Positions 50,667-62,420 of a stretch of 64,000 bases of DNA are shown here, one piece after another. Under the pieces are notes generated by a model. It made no database searches. It was not told where the DNA came from and saw nothing but the letters and a program-made list of their open reading frames with translations. The DNA lies in assembly GCA_947095535.1 (NCBI GenBank), contig OX352774.1, positions 249,637,825-249,701,824 on the forward strand, in the 5' to 3' direction. This DNA is from Poecilobothrus nobilitatus. Its lineage: Eukaryota > Arthropoda > Insecta > Diptera > Dolichopodidae. Position numbers and translations under genes: made by a program. Numbering within the stretch: the first letter of the stretch is position 1; every line of letters begins with the position of its first letter.

Positions 50667-53090
50667 TTATTATTATTAACTTTGAAAAAAAGGAAAAAAT
50701 AAAACTTTAACTGATAAAAATTTACAATTATTGCGAAATTTTTAAAATATGAATTTAAAAAAAAATTCCATCGTTACATTATTATAATTTTCTTTGTTAA
50801 AAAATGAAGGTATCTTAAGATAAGTTTTGTGTATTTTATCGTGTTAGTTTATGCGTCATTAATTTTCTCTTAATTTTATTTTTTATTTTGTCGTTTCCCA
50901 AGAATTCCAACGGAATTTTATATTGCGAAATATTTTCCTGTAGTACGGTTTCTATTAAAGGTGTCCAAACGTAACACAAAAAAAAAATCAAAAAACAAAA
51001 CCCCGACAAATCAAAAGGTTGACCTTTTAACCAGTATTTTTTAACATTCAATAATTTAAAAAAGTGACCGCATAAAAAAATAAATATTTTATATCTAATT
51101 TTTTTTTTTTTTTTATTTAATTAATAAAAAAAGAGCCGAACTATTTAACTAAAAACAAAAAAAAAACTGTTTTGTTAATATAAAAAAATTTTTAAATTTG
51201 TAAGATACATTTATACATATATACATATGTGTATATATCATGTGACTTTAATTATTAGCTATAAATTTTTGGTTAAAATTTCAAAATTTTGAACCAATTA
51301 TAACAACCGGGTCTAAATTAAATCACAAGAAGAAGAAAAAAAAATCTTATAACAAAGTTATAATAGCTTTAATATTATAAACATTTTTTATTGTTATTTT
51401 TCCTTTCTTTTTTCTTTTTTTTTTTTTTTGTCATTTCCCCCCATTTTGAATCACGTTTAACTTGTTTAACTAACTCTGTTTTTTTATAGTTATTATTATT
51501 ACTACGAAATTCAAGTTGGTTTTTTTTTTTTTTTATCAAATGCATTTTATTATTAAGAAATTTCGGAATGATTTTCATAAAAATCGTTATACTTAAAAAC
51601 CAAAATTTTTTTTTTCACCTGCCATGCTTATAATATATACCTGTAAAGGTAAATTTTACTTTTTTTTGTTTTTTGAATACTCATATATTATGATATACCA
51701 TCATCAAATGTGTCAGGTGCAATGATTTACTTTTAACTCAAAATTTTTTTTTTTTTTTTGTTTTCATATGAATAAAATGATTTTTTAAGTTTTAATCTTT
51801 TACTGGTTCAACATTAAAATTTGTCGACTTGTACATTTTTTTAACTTTTAAACAAATAAAAATTTAGTGACCATGTTTTGTTTTTAAATACGGGATAAAT
51901 TCATATGTTATGTTTAATTGTTTTCAGTATGGGGTTTTTAAGAATAGGTTAATTGGTGACCCCAAGGTAATTTACAAAAATCATCCAAAATATAAAACCA
52001 CTGCAGTAATAGTGTTATGAGTTAACGATTTGGTTGATAATTTTTGGAACATTTACAGAGATGAATTAATAAAAAGATTTTCGTTCCTCCTTATTTAAAC
52101 TGTATGAAGCCCCATAATTGATTAGAACCATCATCTGCTTATTTAGATACTTCATTTTAAATTTTTTCGCTTTCTATTTTACAATAGCAGGAAATAATAG
52201 TTCTGTTTTAGCTTTTTATTGCAAAAGATTAAATTTAATTATAAAAGATGTACTATTACAGCATTAAAAATTTTTGGGCATATGCAAACTTTAAATTGGA
52301 CAAAATCGTGAAAAATAATATACGAAATACACAACATAATTAACTCATATGGAATCAGAAATTGTATACTTTCACTTATATTATGGTTATTTTGTCTACA
52401 TATATATATATATATATACAAATATATATATAGCTACTAAATAAATATACATATATATATATTTAAAATTTAAAATCTCACGTTTGTAATAATGGTTGTT
52501 ATAACAACAACCGATCATATTTTCAATATAAAACGTATGTGAATGCATGCAGAAAAAGTAAAATTTTTTATTTAATATTAACTACTTGGTATTTTCTTTT
52601 TTCATATCATTTGTTCACATTTTTAAGTGACGGAATTCATCATTATTTCAATCGGTATATAAACATACATACAGACACACAAGCTTATTAAATTGAAATG
52701 TTATAAACAAAATGGAAGTTAAGATTTTTTTTACTTTTTTTTTTTCTTTTTTTAACGATAATTATATATGATGAATAATTAAATAACTTCTCAGAAGGCT
52801 TTTTTTTTTTTTTTTGTGAAAATTTATGTTGTGGTCTGCTTTTAATAATCAAAAAAAAAAAAAATAATAATAATAATAGTTAATAATGAAAATGATTATA
52901 ATAAAAAAAATATTCGATATTTTTGTTATAAATCATTGTAATGGAGATGCTGCTGGTAGTTGTAACATGCTTAAAAAAAAAAAAACAAAAAAACAAAATT
53001 TAAATTAACTTCATATTTAAATTCATATGCTAATATAAATTAATTTCTATAGAAAATTTTAAATAACATTTCATCATATATATATATATA
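50667..53090. other. AT-rich gene-free stretch
   Basis: Nothing recognised. TA-rich runs near 52398-52460 and many homopolymer tracts. Confidence 0.6.
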
Positions 53091-54545
53091 CTAGAAAATC
53101 CCCTGTGCAATTGCACAATTTCTATAGATTCAAAAACATTTACGGTATCATACTGACTCCCTTAATAAACTACCTAAAAATTTCATTTTTACATCAGCAC
53201 CATTAAAAAAACTTTGAAATCACTTACTTACTTGATATAATAGAAAAAAAAACATAAAACAAATCTAAACACATAAAATTAAAAATATTAGGTAGCAGTT
53301 TATTAATTTTTTCTCGCCGTTTTTTCGTGGCGGTAATTTTTGACAGTTTTTTAATCATTGAGAAAAAATGGTCCAAGCGAAAAACACATTCAGGGTAAAG
53401 TTCGTGCCGATATCTCAAAAATTGTTTGAAACACATGTATAAAGTGCACAATAAAAACCGGCGAAAAACCAACCAACACCAACCGCTACGACATTTGTTT
53501 TTTTTTTTGTTACATTTAAAACAATACCAATAATTGAAATAATTTTAATATTTGTTAAAATTTTACTCTCTATTTTTCTTTAGTTTTAAAAAAAAAATTT
53601 TTATGTCGATGAAAAACAGTTGTTTTCGCCGCGAAATTACTTTAATTACCAAAACTACTTTCAAGTCTTTTGCGTTTATTTTTTTTTGCTTGAAAAAAAT
53701 TTGCTGAATTTATTTTATTTAAATGTACTTTAGAAGAGGTCTTTGGTATATTTAATAAAAGATTCATGTCTCTGATAATGAAATTTCATAAATTTTCGGG
53801 GGCTTTGTTTTTGTGACGGTCGTTTTCGACAGCTTTTTAATTTAATGGTCTAATAATAAATTAGTACAAAATTATGAATCTATTGTGAGAGAAGGCTTCT
53901 AAAATGATATTTTCTATGTTAGTTTTTTTTTTTTTTTAAGAAAAATATCCATTTTTATAATATTTGGTAAGTTCCAAACTTCTGTTATGAAATATAATTA
54001 TTTAAGTCTGCCGAATTTTGTATTAATAAAAAAAATTTCGAATATTTTATGTTATACCAGTTATAGCGAAAATTTAGATTAAAAATCTAAATTTCAACCT
54101 AAATAAACAAAACTACTTTAAAGTCTGTTACGAAGCTTTTACCAGCTTTTATACTAATGAAAACAAAATCAAGAAAAAAATCGGCCTATTATTTTTTCTT
54201 ATAAATATGAGGCTTACTATAAACTTTGCTCTTTTCACTTTCGGGCGTTTTAATTTTATTAAGAGTACCTATTTTTATTTTTTTTTTTTTTCAAAACAAA
54301 GTTTGAAAACGCCAACAGAAGATTAATAATTTATTTTTAATTTACCGCTGCGACCAGTTCGTTTGAGTTAAAGATTCGTGTCTCTGGTAATAAAATTTTA
54401 AATTATTAAATAAATATACAGAAATATCATCATTGCCAGTTTAGTTTACATTCAGTGTGAGTGTTTTATTATAGATATAAAATATTTCTTTTTACATGTT
54501 GGCAAGGTCTCGCCAACATCTTGTGTATTATATTATAGATTGATG
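53091..54545. repeat. Repeat-like unit D with internal homology and terminal palindromes
   Basis: Slightly GC-richer than its flanks. Near the left end is the 14-bp palindrome TGTGCAATTGCACA (53104-53117), preceded by a (TA)n run and ACTAGAAAATCCCC. Near the right end is an 8-bp stem hairpin, ATGTTGGC/GCCAACAT (54497-54520). Internal blocks recur: CAAAACTACTTT(C/A)AAGTCT at 53649 and 54109, AAAGATTC(A/G)TGTCTCTG at 53759 and 54370, and a GACAG...TTTTTAAT block at 53341 and 53828. A hairpin AAATTTAGATT/AATCTAAATTT is at 54070-54094. The 3' hairpin invites comparison with Helitrons, but I see no CTRR end. Class and true ends unknown. Confidence 0.5.
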
Positions 54546-56650
54546 TATGAGAAATCATATAATAGAATACACTCCAGGGGTTCCAATAACTATATAGTTT
54601 TTTGTGTATATTCTATATGGATTATATCAAAAAACAAATAAAAATCAGTAACTTTCTATTGAAAAGTGAAAATGAAAATTTTCATTTGACAGATATAAGA
54701 ACATTTTAATTAAGTAAATGGTCTTTCAACAGATGTGCATGAAGTGAAGTCATTTTAAATTTTTATGAGTAGTTAACGATGCAGGGAAATAAGCAGGCGG
54801 ATATGAGCAGAGAAACGAATTTTTAAAGTTTTAAATAATTTTTTTTTTATTTTAGATGTTAGAAATCTGAGATGTCCTTTTTTTTTTTTTTCTTTTATAT
54901 ATTTTTACACAATAGCCTAAACTTTAGGAAAGGATTTTGTTTGTATATTGTTGGTGTAGATTTTACTATAAATTTAAAATTACTATAAACTTCAGTATCA
55001 TCTCTCATTTTTTTAATCAGTATAAGATTAGATGAAATAAATTTTGTTTCATTATTTTCGCATTATTTATTGAAAACTAAACAATTTATTTCTTTGTATG
55101 TAGGGCTTTTAAAATTTTGTACCGTAACTGTTAAATATTAATCATTTTATAATAGTTTTTCTAGAAAATTTCTGTATACTTAATTCTAAGAAAAACTATT
55201 TATGTACTTTAAATTCTTTTATAAATATTTCCCATTTCCTAGAATATTTTTCAATTCAAATATCACTTATTACCACCTTTTTACGTTTTATGTAATTCTT
55301 TTTTGTTTTTGTTTTAAAATAAAACCGAAAACTTTTTAATTTTTATTAAATGATGAAAAAAATAATATATGTAGTTACACACATACGTATACAAGTATAA
55401 TATAGTTAATCCCTGTTATTATTTACAAGTAAAGCAACCCCCTGCTTAACTTTTATTTTTCACAAAATTCTTAATCCCGGTATACAACACAAAGTTAAAA
55501 AACCAAAAAAAAAAAAAAAAAAAAAATTATTAAAAAACACAATACACAAGTTTTAATCGGAACCTATACACCATATTATAAAGAGGTTTACTTTAATTAC
55601 ATATATAAAAGTTACAAAAAAAAAAAAATTATTATTTTTCTTTTCCGCGATTTTTTTTTTTCCTTTGGTTTTTTTTTTTTTAAGGACTAAAAACTTTTTC
55701 AGTTTAAATTCATCCTCTTTCAACTAGAACAACACTATTATAAACATGATTAAAGGTATTTTTACTGATAATATTTTAAATATAACTGTACTTATATAGG
55801 TAGTTGTTATATGTATACGTTAAGCTTTCACATCGACTAATCAAATACCTTTTATTTATAATTTGAAAATTTCTTCAAAAATTTCCGTAAAATTTTAAGC
55901 TTAAGGTATATGAATATAGATTTTAAGAGGTTTGTGATAAGAATATTGATATATATATATATATATATATGTAGCTATAAGATACTTTCATATTTATATG
56001 CTAAAAAGATATTATTTTTTTAGATTTATTATTTTAAGAAAGAAAATTAGGTTTTTTGTTTTCTTACGACTGAATATCTAACCAATTTTTTTAAGTTTTT
56101 TTTTTTTCATTATTTCTCTCACACTCTGAATCCAAACTAAAACAAAAAAAAAAACAAACACTAAGTTTAATAATTAACTAAAAAACAATTATAAAATTTT
56201 TATTTAAAAGTTCCGTTTAAATATACATGTACCTAATTAAATAAAAGTTATTGTATATATGCATATATAGTAAATAAGTTTTTAATGTTTTTTTTTTTTT
56301 TGTTTTACTTATCTACTTTTTGGTAGGAGGAAAAATTAATTAATATTTTGTTACCCCAAAAAAAAAAAAAAAAACATGAAATTTGCGCAAAAAAAAAAAA
56401 ATATAAAAAAAATAAGTAATAAAAATATAAAACTATGTTAAACTAACAAAATTATTTTATATTGTACTTAGTTAAGTATTTTTTTTTTTTTTTTTTTTTT
56501 AATTTCAAATTTTACCTCAAGGATTTTAACTTTAAGCACTTATGAATATTTTCTTTTTTTAATTACGGTTCTTATAAAAAAAACAAGAAAAATAAAATAT
56601 ACCTAACAAAAAAAAAAACTATATAAGTAAATACATTTTCACTTCATATT

Positions 56651-56684
<34 letters not shown>

Positions 56685-58086
56685 TACAAAACAAATACCT
56701 AACATGTCAAAATAATTTACATTTTTTAATACAAAAAAAAAAAACACTTTCTATTTTTTGTTTAAAGTTAAAATGAAAAAAAAAAATTTTTTTTTGTTGA
56801 CTTTATTGAAAATCTATGTAAGGATATTTTGTTTTTTTTTTTTTTCTAACAATAAAAATGAAAAGAAAATAAAAATCAAATAGTTAACAATAACAATAAT
56901 TTTAAAAATAATAACAATAAAAACTAAGTATAAAAGCAACAGAAGAGAAAGGAAAGAGAAAAAAAGGAATAATAAGGATCTATATTAAAAAAAAATTATG
57001 TAACAGTTATTTGTTTTTCTTTTGTTAATTTTTTTTATCTTTTTTTTTGTTTTTATTGCTGAAACAATTCAATTCGTTCAAGAAAATTATTAAATTTTTT
57101 TTTTTTTATCTTTATACAATGACACATTTTCTTTTCCTACATACATACGTATACATATATCTACTAAGGATATATGTACTATATGAATTCATTCTTTCAT
57201 TCAATGGTGTTCTCAATTCTGTTAGTTATAAATATTTTTCTTTAAATTATTTTTTACCGGTAGATTGAGTGAATGTAGACTGAGAAACAAATAAAAAATT
57301 AAAAATAATCCATAACAGAGAAAATATATAACTATAACAAAAAAAAAAAAAAAATAGAAAAAACAAAAAACAAAAACAAGAGAGAGAAAAAAAAAATTTA
57401 ATTCTTTACAATCACCATATTATATTAAAATCTTCTGCCTGCCTGCCTTCCTGCCTGCCTATACCCCCACCAAATTTATTATCATATAAATACAAATATT
57501 TTCAAAATTCATCCCTCTATACCCAAATTCGAAGTGCTACATACTTAAGTATTTAAGTTTAACATTTTTATAATCTTGATCGTATGTACATGAATGATCA
57601 TCTGCATATATGTATGTATACTTTTGTAACTATCTAAATATGTATGTATATTCCCTATTCCCTGTTAAATTTTAAGTAACATTTTACTTCGTTTTTTCTT
57701 TTTTTTTTCAAAAAAAAAATTTTCAAATTTTTTAACATTTTACATTCTTTTGTTATTTATTCACAATTTAAGAATAATAAAATGAATCAATAAGTAAGTA
57801 TATAAAAAAGTAAGTGTTTTTAAAGAAGCACATTTCTAAAATGGTATATACATACATACTTATATTTTAAGAATTTATAGAAAAACATTGTAGACTTGTA
57901 TTAATATTTGCGTTTTCTTTTACACGAAAAGAGCAGTTTAGCGTAGTTTGCAGTAGTTATTAAATGAAATTCTATCATTAACTCTTCTCAAAGGTTTGTT
58001 GTAATTGGAAATAGAAAAGATTAGTTTATTTTATAAAAGTAACACCAAAAATATTTTTGAATTATAATATCTAACTTTTCTTAGTG
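54546..58086. other. AT-rich gene-free stretch
   Basis: No gene recognised. Contains (TA)n at 55949-55970, several A and T tracts over 18 bases, and a CTGC/CTTC tetranucleotide run at 57435-57460. Confidence 0.6.
57435..57460. repeat. CTGC tetranucleotide microsatellite
   Basis: CTGCCTGCCTGCCTTCCTGC and on; one unit is CTTC. One of very few GC-rich simple repeats here that lies outside the family A and C elements. Confidence 0.85.
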
Positions 58087-58256
58087 TTTTTTTTATTTTT
58101 TAGTTTATTCCCCTGCCACAAATATGACCAGAAAATTACACAGCTTTTCTTTATCAGCGGTGGCTGCAAATGTGGTAAGGGGGAATTATTTTTACACAAC
58201 GTGTGTGGCATTCGAATCCTTTTATACTTTCTTATCCACTGGTCGCCGAAGCTCCC
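58087..58256 (-). mobile_element. SINE-2 (copy b)
   Basis: Read on the minus strand it begins GGGAGCTTCGGCGACCAGTGG, with an A-box-like CGGCGACCAGTG and a B-box-like GGATTCGAATGCC (plus 58207-58219). It ends AAGCTGTGTAATTTTCTGG, TCATATTTGTGGCAG, GAATAAACTAAA, which matches the end of 28983-29215. The region between the A and B boxes is shorter than in a tRNA, so the head is partly deleted. The 75-codon plus-strand frame across it is a by-product. Confidence 0.7.
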
Positions 58257-58429
58257 TTTTACAGTTTTTTTTCTGCAAAGAAAGTTTTTAATAATTTTTC
58301 AGACCCCTTAATTTAAATAAGAAAAATTCAAAACAGTTTTCAAAGCTAGTTAACTATAAGTATTAAAAATCTCTTTTATATTTCTAGCTTTAAGAATTTG
58401 GTATGATATTTATACATACGTAAAAATTT

Positions 58430-59010
58430 AAATTTTTATTTCATATAACGGTAAATTTAAATACCTTTTTTTACTTTTTTTAAAGTATAAATTTTCATGA
58501 AGAAAAATATCGGCGATATTTTTGTTAGAGAGAGCATAGACAGAAGATACAAAAACATTAGTTGTGTGACAGGAAAAAAAAAAACACAAAAATAGCGGAC
58601 AAATTAACAATAAAATTGTACAAGCGTTCAGAAAATATCGGAGATATGTATGGCATAGTATGTCTATAATTATCTCCGATATTTTTAACCACATTTTTAA
58701 ACACATACATAAAAAATGTGTATGCTACACAAAAAAAATGGGCACACTATTAATATTCTTATTGATATATGATATTTGAATTCATTATTTTTCTCCTCTC
58801 CTCTTTCCTACTTAGTGGTAGTATTATTAACTAATAATAAGTGGTAGTATTATATTATCCTACTTATTATTAGTTTACTCTTTCTAAATATCCGATATCG
58901 GATGAAATTTTTTCCATGAAAATTAGTCTTAACAAATTTAGTGCTGAATTTATTGTCTAACTGTTAAACAAACAGATAGACGGATTAAAAAATTTTCAAA
59001 AACAAATTTT
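58430..59010. repeat. Palindrome cluster with repeated TATCGG core
   Basis: Four palindromic structures lie within 400 bases. They are AAAAATATCG-G-CGATATTTTT at 58503-58523; AAAATATCGGAGATA with its exact reverse complement (58632-58646 and 58671-58685); ACTAATAATAAGT with its reverse complement (58830-58842 and 58862-58874); and the perfect palindrome ATCCGATATCGGAT (58887-58900). On the minus strand, TATTTAAATTTACCGTTAT (plus ~58444-58462) and a GTCTATCTG tract near 58971 resemble family C, so this may be a rearranged C copy. Confidence 0.6.
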
Positions 59011-60349
59011 TTTTTTTCTGCAAATATTATGGTAAGAAGAACAAAACTAAAGTCAACAACAAAAGTACAAAAAAACAAAAAGAAAGAGACAAAATTAAAA
59101 TAAAAAAAAAATACACATTCATGCACATGTAAAAAGAATTAATGTTAAGACAAATTTTTTTTGTTTTTCTCTTTTTGTTACTCTTTTGTTTTCTTTTGGT
59201 TTTTTCTTTTTTGTTTTTTAACATAAAATGAATTTCTTTTCAATTTTAATAAGATTTAGGTATGAAAAAGAAAACTATAACAGTAAAAAAAAACCTAAAG
59301 ACAATTTTGATACATTTTATGCAAAAAAAAAAAAAAAAAAAAAAAAAACAAAAAATTAAAAAACTAAAAAAAAAAAAATTTAGAACGGAAAAACTAAACA
59401 TAAAAGGGTGTTTTTTTGAACGTGAGTTGATTTCTAGCAGTAAAACTTTACCTAAAAAATGAATTGAAACAATACTTTAACATAATAATACATATACTTA
59501 CTATTATTATATATGTATATGTACATATATGTACATTCCATATACGTTACCTATATATATATATGCAAATTAAGAATAAACAATTACATTAAACATGTTT
59601 TGTATAAATTATACATAATATATTATATAGTATGCTATCAAAGCAGATAAAAAAAAATAAAAAAAAAGTTCTTTTAAATTTTTTAAGAAAAAAAAAAAAA
59701 ATAAAACCCGTAAAGAATCAAAAAAATTAAACTTTTAATTTTAATTCAATTCAGGGTCAAAATATATTTAAAATACGAAATTTTTTTTTTTTTTTTTTAA
59801 ATTCTGGAAGCACACATTATTATTTACATACATTTATTATTTAAATTGTATATTGTTTTCAGATATGTAACAGGAGTGTACATATAGGTATATGGGTATA
59901 TTTTAAAAGGCATATATAAATTTATAGATGAAACTGAAGTACTTTACTACTTAACTATTTTGTTTTTTTTTTTTTTTTGTTTTTTTTTATAGAAGTTCAA
60001 TATTATGTTTTGTAAGTTTACGATTTTCTATTTTTGTATAAAAGTTTATATTAAATTTTAATTATTTATTGGATCAATCGAGTAAATTTTCAAGTCACAA
60101 AAAGAAAATAAAAAAGAAAATTTAATTTGAAAATTGAAAATTTAATTTTTATCTTTTATTTTTTTTTTTTGTTTAAATTTTCTCTTTAAAGATATTGCGT
60201 ATTCTCTATGATTCTCTAAGATTTTCCAATTAAAAGAACTGACAATAAAAAAAAGAGTTTTATTTAAATACAAAAAAGTAGACTTTTAAATTTTTGGCAA
60301 AAGTTTAGAATAGGTACATTGTCAGATTGTTTTGTAATTTTGTACAATG
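59011..60349. other. AT-rich gene-free stretch
   Basis: Nothing recognised. Contains an A run of about 25 near 59323-59348. Confidence 0.6.
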
Positions 60350-61905
60350 AAAATTCAATAAAAATAACGAAATCCTGTGAGGGTTGCGATTGGCGAATGG
60401 CGACGGAGGTTTTAAGGGGCTCTAAAGGTGCTTTAAAAATTGTACGTACGTGCTTAAATAACGGTAAATATCTCAAAAATTGATAGATCTATATAAACAT
60501 AGTCTCAAAAGATAAATCTGTAAACAATCCTTAAGATGATACACTTAGTACAGATTGCTTAATATTTATTAAGTACAGAGTGCTTAAACCAAAAAAAAAA
60601 ATTTTGTTTTTAATATGCACTTTTTTCAATTTTTTTTTTTTCAATTTAAATTAAATTAAAAACATTTTTTGTGAACAAATTTTTTCCTCCCTTTCCCTCC
60701 CTTTTTCTACCAAAGTTTCATTTGTTACTCTAATCTTTTTCGTTTTTGAGTTATGGTAAAATGTTTTTGGATAGAATGATAAAAAAAAAGTCAATTTTTC
60801 ATATAAAAAACTGAATTAAAATCTAATTTGATTAAAATCTTATTTTTTTTCAGAGATATTACGTCTTTTCCAGAATATTAAAGGGACTTTAAAGGTGGAT
60901 TTAAAAGCAGGGTTATACGGTTTTTTCAAGAATATTTGGATAGTGGATAATTGGTAACTTGCAATTTGCTAAACAGCTAAATTTTGATTAAATGAGAAAA
61001 GTTACAACAGCTGTTTCGTCGTTTTGTTTTCGTATAAATTTATTTTAAAGCGTTTTTTAGCACATTTCCAAAAAAATTTTGAAAAAATGTGCTTATTAGT
61101 TTCACTCTGTCCGTCCGTCCGTCCGTCTGTTTACAAAACTTCTACACCGTTAAAGATAGAGAAAAAAAATTTTAACCATAGGTAGGTCTTATAAAAAAAA
61201 TAATTTTGTGGAACAACTTTTTCATGTAGCCCCCCCCATTACGGAGCTACACCCCCTCAAACTTTGAAAAAGCCCTATTTTTAAATGCATATATCTTATG
61301 TTCTGCTTAAGATTTTTTCAATCTGAAAACGTTATTCGACAGGTATTTCTTTTATCTTTGTAAATTAATATCAAAATTATACAATTTTTTTAAATTTAGT
61401 ATTTAAATTTACCGTTATGTGAAAACCAAATTTTGCATGATTTTTCTACTTTCATAACTCCGGCACGCTTCTAGATACAAGCTTGAAATTTTGAGGCAAG
61501 AAAGAACTTTTAGAATTAGTATAAGTTTCCTCAGAAAATTTTTTGGTAACGCCCCCTCTTTAAGAGTTATTACGCCTCAAAAATTGAAAATTTGCTATTT
61601 TTAGACACCTGTAACTTAGGCACCTGTAAAAACTTTTCTTCGGCAAGACATAAAAATTAAAGCTTCAATAATATATTTTTACGTGTGTTAACAGCTTTTC
61701 TTAGTTATATAGGATTCCGGACTTACGGCCCTTCAAAATCTCAAAAATGTCCTATTTTCAAGTTTTTTCTTATTACATGAAATTTTCAAATTTTTGTGTA
61801 AGTCACACTTCTAAACAATTTGTATTGAGTTTTGGAAATGTGCGCTTTTAAAAACCGTTGGTTTACATTCTACCTTGTTGTTTAAGAGAATGAGAAATTG
61901 CAACT
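60350..61905 (+). mobile_element. Dispersed repeat family C (longest copy)
   Basis: The part 61075-61905 aligns with the copies at 48440-48830 and 36985-37775 (minus). It has GAAAAAATGTGCTTAT, a (GTCC)n tract at 61110-61129, TTTACAAAACTTCTACACC, TAGCCCCCCCCATTACGGAG, ATTTAAATTTACCGTTATGTG, CATAACTCCGGCACGCTTCT, TAACGCCCCCTCTTTAAGAG and TTTACATTCTACCTTG. The upstream part 60350-61074 is also less AT-rich and has related blocks (TTAAGGGGCTCTAAAGGTGC near 60412, TAAAGGGACTTTAAAGGTGG near 60878); it may belong to the element or be a separate insertion. No long open frame or transposase recognised, so probably non-autonomous. Confidence 0.7.
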
Positions 61906-61989
61906 GATGATTACAACTTAGTTTAAAACACAAGGTATATGTGACTTTGCGCACAGTCAAAGTACAATATTATGAATATAATAAAAGGG

Positions 61990-62420
61990 GAGAACCACAC
62001 ATTACAAAAATCGTTTTACAAAAAATCATTTCATCAAAAGAAGTTTCTCAAAACAGTACGTTTTACAAACAGACAAATTGCAAATTATACACTTTGCAAA
62101 ATGGACATTTGAACAAAAAATAACTTCCATTATTTGTTTAACGGAGGTTAGGGTTTGGTAGCTCAATTTTTTTATTGTCCTATGACTTTTTTGTCAAATG
62201 GGGAGTTTACGAAGTAAATTTTTTATGAAAACGGTAAATTTGCGAAATGGCTGTTTTGTAAAATGGAAATTTTAACTCAAATACACTCAAACGGTAAATT
62301 TGCGAAGTGTTTTTTTTTTGTCAAATGGTGAATTTGCGAAGTGGCTTTTGTAAAACGATAGAATAGACTCTCGTAGTGACTTTTTTGTAAAATAACTTTT
62401 GATGAAAAGATTTTATACAA
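61990..62420. repeat. Foldback-like unit with TTTGCGAA subrepeats
   Basis: The left arm (62016-62040) and right arm (62396-62420) are inverted repeats matching at 21 of 25 positions, both containing CTTTTGATGAAA on the appropriate strand. The interior carries three copies of a ~20-base motif, (A)CGGTAAATTTGCGAA(A/G)TG, at 62231-62250, 62291-62310 and about 62325-62345, plus interspersed TTTTGTAAAA(T/C)G and TTTTGTCAAATGG blocks. Adjacent sequence to 61990 contains the reverse-complement style ACAAATTGCAAATT. It resembles a small non-autonomous element with subterminal repeats. No protein coding seen. Confidence 0.6.

Noticed and set aside
53224..53472. Minus-strand 82-codon open frame
   Set aside because: It lies inside repeat-like unit D and shows no recognisable domain.
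58084..58311. Plus-strand 75-codon Cys-containing open frame
   Set aside because: It overlies the minus-strand SINE-2 copy, whose head and tail explain the GC-richer sequence.
60350..60440. Vector or bacterial contamination, because GGCGAATGGCG resembles a lacZ-alpha region
   Set aside because: The match is only 11 bases and the flanks are AT-rich host-like sequence continuing into family C.
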